DNA of 22,476 bases, taken from contig JBKPRJ010000091.1 of the NCBI GenBank assembly GCA_046734455.1, positions 1-22,476 of the forward strand. The letters run 5' to 3'. The notes below the pieces were generated by a model that saw only the letters and a list, made by a program, of their open reading frames with translations, had not been told where the DNA came from and searched no databases. A program made the position numbers and the translations under genes. The DNA comes from DATEOR01 sp046734455. Lineage in GTDB: Bacteria > Actinomycetota > Thermoleophilia > Gaiellales > Gaiellaceae. This document shows positions 12,618 to 18,010 of the stretch, in pieces; position 1 is the stretch's first letter; each line of letters starts with the position of its first letter.

Positions 12618-12691
12618 TAGCGCGGGTGGGATTCGAACCCACGGTCTCGAGCTCATGAGGCTCGCGAGGACAGCCCCTCCTCTACCGCGCA
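12618..12691 (-). tRNA. tRNA-Met(CAT), initiator-like
   Basis: Loop CTCATGA (anticodon CAT) is closed by CGAGC/GCTCG. The 1-72 pair is a T-T mismatch next to GCGCGG/CCGCGC, and the D stem GAGG/CCTC puts A-U at 11-24. Both are initiator hallmarks. The three G-C pairs usual in initiator anticodon stems are absent. A73. Ile2 (lysidine-modified CAT) is the alternative. Confidence 0.88.
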
Positions 12692-12693
12692 AG

Positions 12694-12768
12694 TCTGGCT
12701 GGCAGGAGTCGAACCTGCGCACTCCGGCGCCCAAAGCCGGCGGGGTGGCCAGTCTCCCCTACAGCCAG
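12694..12768 (-). tRNA. tRNA-Pro(TGG)
   Basis: Acceptor CTGGCTG/CAGCCAG, D stem GGGG/CCCC, and anticodon stem CCGGC/GCCGG with loop TTTGGGC (anticodon TGG). T arm GCAGG-TTCGACT-CCTGC. A73. Confidence 0.95.
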
Positions 12769-12772
12769 GTGA

Positions 12773-12846
12773 CACCCCCGGCGGGACTCGAACCCGCAGC
12801 TTCCGGGTTGAGGGCCCGGCGTCATCACCGCTTCGACCACGGGGGC
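12773..12846 (-). tRNA. tRNA-Glu(CTC) with C at position 33
   Basis: Acceptor GCCCCCG/CGGGGGT (G-U at 1-72), D arm GTC...GAC as in Glu tRNAs, and anticodon stem CCGGG/CCCGG with loop CCCTCAA (anticodon CTC). Position 33 is C rather than the near-invariant U. G73 fits glutamate. Confidence 0.85.
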
Positions 12847-12853
12847 AAGAGAG

Positions 12854-12926
12854 CTCCGGCGGCAGGGCTCGAACCTGCGCTCTCGCGATTAACAATCGCG
12901 CGTCTTACCGACTCGACCACGCCGGA
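12854..12926 (-). tRNA. tRNA-Asn(GTT)
   Basis: Acceptor TCCGGCG/CGCCGGA, D arm GTC...GAC, and anticodon stem CGCGA/TCGCG with loop TTGTTAA (anticodon GTT). T arm GCAGG-TTCGAGC-CCTGC. G73 matches asparagine. Confidence 0.95.
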
Positions 12927-12934
12927 ACGAAGGA

Positions 12935-13017
12935 CGGAGGCAGCAGGGTTCGAACCTGCGGACGGCGGACCGCCTGCGCGCTAGCAACGCGCTGCCTTAC
13001 CACTCGGCCATGCCTCC
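12935..13017 (-). tRNA. tRNA-Ser(GCT)
   Basis: Class II: acceptor GGAGGCA/TGCCTCC, D arm GCCGAGTGGTAAGGC, anticodon stem GCGCG/CGCGC with loop TTGCTAG (anticodon GCT), variable arm GGCGG-TC-CGCC, and T arm GCAGG-TTCGAAC-CCTGC. G73. Confidence 0.95.
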
Positions 13018-13023
13018 TCGAGG

Positions 13024-13106
13024 CGGAAGGAGAGGGAGTCGAACCCCCAAGGCCCGTAGGCCCACCCGTTTTCGAGGCGGGATACCGCACCGGTGGCGGT
13101 CCTTCC
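13024..13106 (-). tRNA. tRNA-Ser(CGA)-like, unusual D region
   Basis: Acceptor GGAAGGA/TCCTTCC, long variable arm GGCC-TACG-GGCC, T arm GGGGG-TTCGACT-CCCTC, and G73 as in Ser. Loop CTCGAAA gives anticodon CGA, but C31-A39 is mismatched. The D region starts directly after the acceptor with CCGC/GCGG and no U8, resembling SelC-type tRNAs. Confidence 0.82.
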
Positions 13107-13110
13107 GAAG

Positions 13111-13183
13111 TGGCCCCGGCAGGCGTCGAACCTGCACCGTCCCGGGTAAGAACCGGGAGCTCTCCCGTTTGAGCTACGGAGCC
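13111..13183 (-). tRNA. tRNA-Lys(CTT)
   Basis: Acceptor GGCTCCG/CGGGGCC, D arm GCTC...GAGC, and anticodon stem CCCGG/CCGGG with loop TTCTTAC (anticodon CTT). T arm GCAGG-TTCGACG-CCTGC. A73. Confidence 0.95.
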
Positions 13184-13187
13184 GAGG

Positions 13188-13260
13188 TGTGGCCGGCAGG
13201 GATCGAACCTGCGGCGCCCCGCGTTTCAGGCGGGCGCTCTACCGGCTGAGCTACGGCCAC
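13188..13260 (-). tRNA. tRNA-Phe(GAA)
   Basis: Acceptor GTGGCCG/CGGCCAC, D arm GCTCAGCCGGTAGAGC, and anticodon stem CCCGC/GCGGG with loop CTGAAAC (anticodon GAA). T arm GCAGG-TTCGATC-CCTGC. A73 followed by CC but then T, so no full CCA. Confidence 0.95.
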
Positions 13261-13264
13261 ACGA

Positions 13265-13337
13265 TGGGCGAGGCTGGGGTCGAACCAGCGGCCTCTTGTG
13301 TGTAAGACAAGCGCTCTCCCGTCTGAGCTACTCGCCC
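13265..13337 (-). tRNA. tRNA-Val(TAC)
   Basis: Acceptor GGGCGAG/CTCGCCC, D arm GCTC...GAGC, and anticodon stem CTTGT/ACAAG with loop CTTACAC (anticodon TAC). T arm GCTGG-TTCGACC-CCAGC. A73. Confidence 0.95.
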
Positions 13338-13342
13338 GAAAG

Positions 13343-13414
13343 TTCCGGGACAAGGGTTCGAACCTCGGCCTCCACGTTCAGAGCGTGGCGTCCTCCCGGT
13401 TAGACGATCCCGGA
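13343..13414 (-). tRNA. tRNA-Gln(CTG)
   Basis: Acceptor TCCGGGA/TCCCGGA, D arm GTC...GAC, and anticodon stem CCACG/CGTGG with loop CTCTGAA (anticodon CTG). T arm CGAGG-TTCGAAC-CCTTG. A73. This is the first tRNA of the array in transcription order. Confidence 0.94.
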
Positions 13415-13800
13415 TCGTGGGTCAGGCTTCCCGCACGGCAGGCGCAAGGTCGTCCTCACTCCCGCCTCGGCCTAGCCCGGTCGACGCGGCAGTGAGATCG
13501 ATCTCTGACTCGTTCGTCATCCGAACGATGTTTTCTGAGCCACTCGCCTACTCTTCAACCCTGGATCTCCGCGCCTCGTACGTCATCGCGGGGTCTTCGT
13601 GGAGGAGACTTGGAGCCCGAGCCTCGTGTCGCGTTCGGTAAAAGCGCAAGCTAAAGCACAAGTGCAATTACGTGCGCACTTCCACGCCGCGACTTCCGAG
13701 GGTCTTTCTCTCTCAGGCGGGGCCTCGATTCGTTCTAGATCTTCTTCAAGCTGAGCATCATCCTTCCGTTTCGCGTCTTCTTGTGCCTTCAAACGACGAA
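13415..13800 (-). other. Leader region of the tRNA array, no confident gene
   Basis: Within this 386-bp stretch upstream of tRNA-Gln I see dyads but no convincing gene: the perfect palindrome GAGATCGATCTC (13494-13505), CGTTCG-5-CGAACG (13511-13527), and AAGTGC-10-GCACTT (13660-13681) in a locally AT-richer patch. A 69-codon TTG-started frame on the minus strand (13583-13792) has no recognisable domain. The stretch is probably untranslated leader and/or a second promoter region. Confidence 0.4.
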
Positions 13801-13820
13801 GGCGACCGTCTCCGGTCGCC
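13801..13820 (-). terminator. Leader hairpin, possible attenuator
   Basis: GGCGACC (13801-13807) pairs perfectly with GGTCGCC (13814-13820) around a 6-nt loop. On the transcribed minus strand it is followed only by TTCGTCGTTTG, a poor U tract, so it would be a weak terminator. Its place just after the 46-codon ORF and before the tRNA array would suit an attenuator or leader processing site. Confidence 0.4.
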
Positions 13821-13849
13821 CTCGCATCGAGCTCGTATGCGCGTGGTTC

Positions 13850-13990
13850 CTAGCGCATACACCTCTCAGCGAGGGCTTGCACGTAACCGAGCCGGCTATC
13901 CGTATTCACGGGCTTGTGCCAGCACGGCAACGCCGAGGCGGTCTGGACCGCTTCGGAGAAAGACGCACGGATGTTGGCTGTCATCAGCAT
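13850..13990 (-). CDS. Possible 46-aa leader ORF
   Basis: ATG 13990 lies about 11 nt downstream of a good -10 element, giving an almost leaderless message, common in actinobacteria. The 46-residue product has no recognised family; it contains CWHKPVN and ends ALAERCMR. A hairpin follows 30 bp after the stop. It may be a regulatory leader peptide, a small protein, or chance. Confidence 0.3.
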   Translation of the reverse strand: MLMTANIRASFSEAVQTASALPCWHKPVNTDSRLGYVQALAERCMR

Positions 13991-14001
13991 GATGCGGTCG
14001 C

Positions 14002-14030
14002 AGGATAGCGGATGATTTTCGGATTGGCAA
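14002..14030 (-). promoter_or_regulatory. Sigma-70-type promoter for the RNA-repair / tRNA unit
   Basis: On the minus strand TTGCCA (14025-14030) and TATCCT (14002-14007) are separated by exactly 17 bp. Transcription would start near 13995 and run into the leader and tRNA array. This is the best housekeeping-type promoter seen upstream of the array; a second promoter nearer to the tRNAs cannot be excluded. Confidence 0.6.
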
Positions 14031-14046
14031 GGAATCCAACTAAACA

Positions 14047-14092
14047 AATTCGCGAGTAGATCGACCGACAGATATGAAATCACTCGCGAATT
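14047..14092. promoter_or_regulatory. 11-bp inverted repeat, candidate activator/repressor site
   Basis: AATTCGCGAGT (14047-14057) and ACTCGCGAATT (14082-14092) are perfect inverted copies spaced by 24 bp in an AT-rich stretch. The centre is about 75 bp upstream of the predicted minus-strand start, a classic activator position, and also upstream of the lipoprotein promoter on the plus strand. Confidence 0.5.
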
Positions 14093-14174
14093 CGACTTAT
14101 GGGTATTTACGTCTGACCGGAACACACTCCTGCAACTCTGTGTCCGAGTCGGCTCCTTCCCTGCCGTCGACTTG

Positions 14175-14203
14175 GTGACAGTCCTCGCGAGCTGTCGTAC
14201 TGT
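14175..14203 (+). promoter_or_regulatory. Putative promoter of the SurA-like gene
   Basis: GTGACA (14175-14180) and TACTGT (14198-14203) are separated by 17 bp, about 55 bp before the GTG start of the lipoprotein gene. The match is moderate. Confidence 0.4.
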
Positions 14204-14257
14204 GCGTAAAGGCATGCGAGTACTGCTCCACGTCATCGCAGTCAGGGTAGCCCGTCC

Positions 14258-15553
14258 GTGAACGCCGTCCACTCGAGGTGGATCGCCGGCTGCGGGTGCC
14301 TGCTCCTCGTGCTCTTGAGCTTGGGCTGTGCGTCGGCCAGACAACCCGTGGAGGACATCCCCGATGGCGTGATCGCCCGAGTCGGCGACGAGACAGTCAC
14401 CGGCCAGGAGCTCGAAGCCTTCCTGGCCGAGGTGCAGACGCGTTACGAGGCGAAACACCTCCCCTACCCCGAGCCCGGCACGCCGGAGCAGTCGAACCTC
14501 CTCGCCGAGGCGATCGACGCGCTCGTCGGTCGGCTGCAGACCGAGCGCAGCGCGGCCGAGCTCGGCGTCACGGTCACGAACGAAGAGGTCGAGGCGCAGT
14601 TGACAGACCTAGCCCGGTCGAACGGAGACATCGACGAGAAGCTCGCGAAGGAAGGGCTCAGCGCTGACCGCGTGCGTGCGGACATCCGAGCGAAGATCTT
14701 GAGAGTGAAGATCTTCGAGGCGGTGATCGCCGGCGCCCGGCCGACCGAATCGGACATGCGCGCCTACTACGACAGTCACATCGAGGACTACACCCGCTGG
14801 CCGCCGCGGGAGGTCGATTACCTCTTCGTCCGCGACCGGCAACTCGCCGACGAGCTGGCCGCCCGCCTGCAGGCGGGCGAAGATGTCGAGGCTCTCGCGA
14901 AAGAGCATCCCGACGCGGGAACCACCCAGGGACGGATCACGATCGAGGACACTGGGCCGGGACTGCTGCCATTCCAGCGGGCGGCGTACACGTTGCCCGT
15001 GGGCGAGATCGCGATCACCCACTCGGGGGTCGGTTGGAGCATCGTCCGGCCGGCCTCACCGCTCGAGCTTGGGCAAGTCATCCCATATGGGGACGTGGCG
15101 GACGATCTCCGCCTGGAGTTGAAGCAGGCGGCGCGCAAGCAGGCGATGGACGCCTGGACGAAGTCGAGCTCCACAACGGCCGAATCGCTGACGACGTACG
15201 AGGCGGGCTGGAGTCCGGACGAGCTCCGGCAAGAAGCATCCTTCCCGTTGCCACCCGAGCCTCAGCGGCAGGAGTGCGACCTTCCCGACGGCGAGTACAC
15301 GTACGAGAGGCTCGTCGAGCTAGGTTGCGGCCGCATCTTCCCCATCCCTGGACTCGATGGTCCGCCGTGCCCAGTCGCGCTCGTCGACGACTACCTCGTC
15401 GGAGGCTTCGACTCGGACGAGATCAAGAGCGGCTATGCCGACTATGTGACGGACGATGACGGTCCTGGGTGCGTCTCCGACCCGCGCGGGCAGACGATCG
15501 GGATCTACCATCGGCCGGCGCCGCCGCTGCCAGCCTCGTCGTCATCCGACTGA
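14258..15553 (+). CDS. SurA/PrsA-like peptidyl-prolyl isomerase, probable lipoprotein
   Basis: The 431-aa exported protein has a signal peptide (CGCLLLVLLSLGCASA) with a possible lipobox cysteine at residue 24. The lipobox SLGC is not ideal. A SurA-N-type chaperone region follows (GVIARVGDETVTGQELEAFL...), with coiled helices to about residue 160. A parvulin-like domain comes next: REVDYLFVRDRQLADELAARLQAGEDVEALAKEHPD...GLLPFQRAAYTLPVGEIA. The C-terminal 110 residues form an extra domain with several cysteines (ECDLPDGEY, LGCGRIF, PPCPVAL, PGCVSD), possibly disulfide-bonded outside the cell, and a low-complexity tail. It would help fold secreted proteins. The start is GTG 14258 without an obvious Shine-Dalgarno. 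It is divergent from the RNA-repair unit and probably functionally unrelated. Confidence 0.82.
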   Translation: MNAVHSRWIAGCGCLLLVLLSLGCASARQPVEDIPDGVIARVGDETVTGQELEAFLAEVQTRYEAKHLPYPEPGTPEQSNLLAEAIDALVGRLQTERSAAELGVTVTNEEVEAQLTDLARSNGDIDEKLAKEGLSADRVRADIRAKILRVKIFEAVIAGARPTESDMRAYYDSHIEDYTRWPPREVDYLFVRDRQLADELAARLQAGEDVEALAKEHPDAGTTQGRITIEDTGPGLLPFQRAAYTLPVGEIAITHSGVGWSIVRPASPLELGQVIPYGDVADDLRLELKQAARKQAMDAWTKSSSTTAESLTTYEAGWSPDELRQEASFPLPPEPQRQECDLPDGEYTYERLVELGCGRIFPIPGLDGPPCPVALVDDYLVGGFDSDEIKSGYADYVTDDDGPGCVSDPRGQTIGIYHRPAPPLPASSSSD

Positions 15554-15571
15554 GATACGGGCAACCAAGAA

Positions 15572-15606
15572 GGCCCCGCTGAGCGAGGCCTTCGAATAGC
15601 GGGGCC
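15572..15606 (+). terminator. Hairpin downstream of the SurA-like gene
   Basis: GGCCCCGCT (15572-15580) and AGCGGGGCC (15598-15606) form a 9-bp perfect stem; an alternative stem AAGGCC/GGCCTT overlaps it. It lies 19 bp after the stop codon. There is no U tract, so it may be a weak terminator or mRNA-end stabiliser. Confidence 0.5.
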
Positions 15607-15670
15607 GGTTATGGACAAGTCCCTACGACCGCGTTCCGCATAGAAGAACATTGCCGCCTCGCCTCGCTTC

Positions 15671-15706
15671 GCCCGGCCGGTCGCCGGAGGCGGAGACCGG
15701 CCGGGC
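15671..15706 (-). terminator. Hairpin downstream of the DoxX gene
   Basis: GCCCGGCCGGTC (15671-15682) and GACCGGCCGGGC (15695-15706) form a 12-bp perfect stem with a 12-nt loop, 10 bp past the minus-strand doxX stop. It lacks a U tract and may act for both converging transcripts. Confidence 0.55.
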
Positions 15707-15716
15707 AGCCCAGCTC

Positions 15717-16169
15717 TTAGGCAGCGCGACGCAGCGGCTCCTCACGGGGCTCTGAAACAGCGCCCGCCTTGTGGAACACCTGTGCAAGCCGGCCGAGCGT
15801 GAGCGCCGCGAGCAAGAGCGCGAAGTCGCGGAGCGCGATGTCGTAGTACGTGGGCGGATCGACCGTCAACAGATTCACCACGATCCCCGCCAGCCAGGCC
15901 GCGACGACAAACGCACCGATACGCGGCGCGAGAGCAACCAGGATGCCGGCCGCGATCTCGACCGCGCCCACGAAGTACATGAAGTCTTGGCCGCTTCCGG
16001 GCACGATGTCGTTCACCCAGGGCGCCAAGTAATTGGTCCAGTCGACCATCCAGTTGAAGAACTTGTCCAAGCCGAAGAGGATCGGCGCCAGCGTGAAGCC
16101 CACGCGGAGGAGCAGATACGCGTGGTAAGCCGGATTCCTGGTTGGCCTCTTTTCAGCAATAGCGGTCAT
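15717..16169 (-). CDS. DoxX-family membrane protein
   Basis: The 150-aa protein has four predicted transmembrane helices: AYLLLRVGFTLAPILFGLDKF near the N-terminus, QDFMYFVGAVEIAAGILVAL, IGAFVVAAWLAGIVVNLL, and DIALRDFALLLAALTLGRLAQV. The pattern LRVGFTLAPILFGLDKF...EIAAGILVALAPR...RDFALLLAALTLGRL is typical of DoxX-like proteins, which are linked to redox or thiosulfate/quinone processes but mostly uncharacterised. GGAGG lies about ten bases before ATG 16169. It neighbours a universal stress protein and a hemerythrin on the same strand, suggesting an oxygen or redox stress group, though each gene has its own gap. Confidence 0.85.
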   Translation of the reverse strand: MTAIAEKRPTRNPAYHAYLLLRVGFTLAPILFGLDKFFNWMVDWTNYLAPWVNDIVPGSGQDFMYFVGAVEIAAGILVALAPRIGAFVVAAWLAGIVVNLLTVDPPTYYDIALRDFALLLAALTLGRLAQVFHKAGAVSEPREEPLRRAA

Positions 16170-16230
16170 GTTCTCGATGCCTCCTATTTAGTCTTGGAAT
16201 CGCTGACGAGGTCGTGCCGTCGTGAGCCTG

Positions 16231-16716
16231 TTACGAGGGACCGGCCTCTGTCACTCCTCGCGGAACCACGAGGACTGGGCAGCGGGCGATGCCGATCAGG
16301 CTGTTCGAAACGCTGCCGAGAAAGGCCGACTTGAGCGGCCCGCGGCCGCGAGAGCCGACGACGATGAAATCCGCTTCTTCATCGTCCGCCAACTCTGCCA
16401 ACCGTTCGGCAGGAATCCCGAACTCTGTCCGAAGTTCCGCACCGTCCACTGCAGCCTCGGCCACGAGGTGTTCAAGCAGGGCCCCGGAGGCTTCCATGTC
16501 AGCGTCTGTGCGTTTCTCCGTCAGCGGCGGTCCGTACCCCGTCAGGCGTGCCATCGGCTGGTAGGCGTTGGTCGGCACGACGGGATCCGGGACGGAAGCG
16601 ACGACGTTGGCGACGATGAGATTCGCGCCGAGCCGGCGTGCAACCTGCGCCGCGACGCCTAAGGCCCGCTGCGAATCCGGCGATCCGTCGACGCCGCAGA
16701 CGATTGATCCATTCAT
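16231..16716 (-). CDS. Universal stress protein (UspA family)
   Basis: The 161-aa Usp domain protein has SIVCGVDGSPDSQRALGVAA at the start (ATP-contacting VDGS) and ends with the nucleotide-binding loop VVGSRGRGPLKSAFLGSVS...CPVLVVP. The G-x2-G-x9-G(S) arrangement indicates the ATP-binding subclass. These are cytoplasmic dimers raised under starvation, hypoxia or other stresses. ATG 16716 is chosen because AAAGGAGA lies six bases upstream. It is the second of two Usp genes in the window (the other is at 20385). Confidence 0.9.
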   Translation of the reverse strand: MNGSIVCGVDGSPDSQRALGVAAQVARRLGANLIVANVVASVPDPVVPTNAYQPMARLTGYGPPLTEKRTDADMEASGALLEHLVAEAAVDGAELRTEFGIPAERLAELADDEEADFIVVGSRGRGPLKSAFLGSVSNSLIGIARCPVLVVPRGVTEAGPS

Positions 16717-16862
16717 CTCTTCTCCTTTCCGACGGTCACACAGCGAGCATCGCCGGCTGCCGAGAACGCCACTATCGGTCGAGCAACCCATCCCGCACTT
16801 GATTGGCCCCCATTTCGCCGCTTCGTTCCAGCGCCGTCAGCGCCCGCAAAATGCACTGATCG

Positions 16863-17462
16863 TCATGAAGGCTGAAGATCCTTCTCGTGCCAGCGCCGTT
16901 CGCCCAAGAAAGCCGCGTCGCAGTGAGACCCGCCCCCGCTGCCCCAGAAAAGCGTCGCGCTTGGGCCCGTGGGCGTGAGCTCCCGAGACAGGTCGCTGGT
17001 GGCGCGCGGTGGATCGGTGACAGCGTCACCCTCCTGGGCCACTAGCTCGATTGCCGCGAGAGTCGAATCGTCGACGTGCCTTTCGATCAGCGGGAAGAGA
17101 CACCGCTCCTCGTGGCGGACGTGGGCAGACAGCAACTCGCCGAGCTCGTGCATGATCGGCGTAATCGGTCTGTCGCTATCGAGGGCATGTCGAAGGGCCT
17201 TCGCGAGCGCGTGGAGGCGCACGTGCTCGAGGAGTGCCTGAACGAGGGGCTCACGGACCGCAGGGAAGTCGAGAGCAGCCGGAAAAACGAGTTCCTCCTC
17301 CTCGCGAAAGTGTCGAACCGACTCCTTGGCGAAGAAGCGCAGGAATGCCCATGCCACCGTGCTCGGGTCCGAGCCCTCGCCGGCACCCCGAAGCCTCCGC
17401 GCTTGAACCAGCGCATCGTGGTGGTCGTGGGACAGCGGCACGAGACTGGAGCGCCGCTTCAT
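16863..17462 (-). CDS. Hemerythrin-domain protein
   Basis: The 199-aa protein has a four-helix hemerythrin-like fold. The iron-ligand pattern is visible: LSHDHHDAL (H12, H14, H15), VRHFREEEELVF (H51, E55), LLEHVRLHALA (H80, H84) and LSAHVRHEERCLFPLIE (H114, H117, E118). It would bind a di-iron centre and sense or store O2/NO or scavenge oxidants. The last 50 residues (after TPTGPSATLFWGSGGGS) are not part of the domain and look unstructured. GGAGG lies about eight bases before ATG 17462. The 230 bp to the divergent gene at 17693 hold no gene. Confidence 0.87.
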   Translation of the reverse strand: MKRRSSLVPLSHDHHDALVQARRLRGAGEGSDPSTVAWAFLRFFAKESVRHFREEEELVFPAALDFPAVREPLVQALLEHVRLHALAKALRHALDSDRPITPIMHELGELLSAHVRHEERCLFPLIERHVDDSTLAAIELVAQEGDAVTDPPRATSDLSRELTPTGPSATLFWGSGGGSHCDAAFLGERRWHEKDLQPS

Positions 17463-17692
17463 GGTTCACACCTCCTTTCGACCGGGCGAGACGCATGCCG
17501 CGACCCCCTCTCTTCAGGTCGACTGACTTGCTGCCTCGACGCCAACATCGCGATCAGCCTCGCCTGAGCGATCCGCACGCACAATGCGCGCCAATGCCCA
17601 TTTCCCAGCGGGTGCTGCACGCATCTGCCGACCTCCACGCCTCGTTCGCGTTGGATGGGTGCCTCGAGTGACGAGGGTGAGGTCTAGCCCCG

Positions 17693-18010
17693 ATGGACGG
17701 CGAGTGCGCCCGACGGCATCTTCACAACGAGATGGAGAACAATCGACTTGAAAGCCGCGGCGCGAGAGGCTCGAGGGGCAAGACGCCCGATTCGGACATG
17801 GCGCTCTTCGTCGCCGCCTTGGCGTTCGGGCTGGCGATGCTCTCGCTCTTCGCCGTTTTGGCCTTCGCCAACGTGAAGGCACTCGGTGACGTCGCACCAT
17901 TCTTTGCAGTCCCGGTGCTGCTGTTCATCACCTCAAGCGTCCTCTTCCTGAAATGGGGCGAGGGTGAGGTTGACGAGGCGGCCCATGAAGAAGCCGCGAC
18001 TCGAAGATGA
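17693..18010 (+). CDS. Small two-helix membrane protein
   Basis: The 105-aa protein has a charged N-terminus of about 35 residues, a first hydrophobic helix (MALFVAALAFGLAMLSLFAV), a second (FFAVPVLLFITSSVLFL), and an acidic C-terminal tail. No family is recognised. Its stop codon overlaps the ATG of the GAPDH gene (ATGA), so the two are translationally coupled. The start could be ATG 17693 (GGTGAGG ten bases upstream) or ATG 17732, which would remove 13 residues. Confidence 0.6.
   Translation: MDGECARRHLHNEMENNRLESRGARGSRGKTPDSDMALFVAALAFGLAMLSLFAVLAFANVKALGDVAPFFAVPVLLFITSSVLFLKWGEGEVDEAAHEEAATRR

Noticed and set aside
13024..13106. Selenocysteine tRNA (selC)
   Set aside because: The D region resembles SelC, but the anticodon is CGA rather than TCA, and the acceptor/T arms fit the ordinary 7+5 bp plan.
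13583..13792. 69-codon minus-strand ORF in the array leader
   Set aside because: It has a TTG start without a clear Shine-Dalgarno, no recognisable domain, and it spans leader dyads; kept only as a note.
16717..16862. Coding tail between hemerythrin and Usp (frame with LRALTALERSGEM)
   Set aside because: The frame looks mildly protein-like on the minus strand but has no start or SD of its own and mostly overlaps the hemerythrin gene in another frame.
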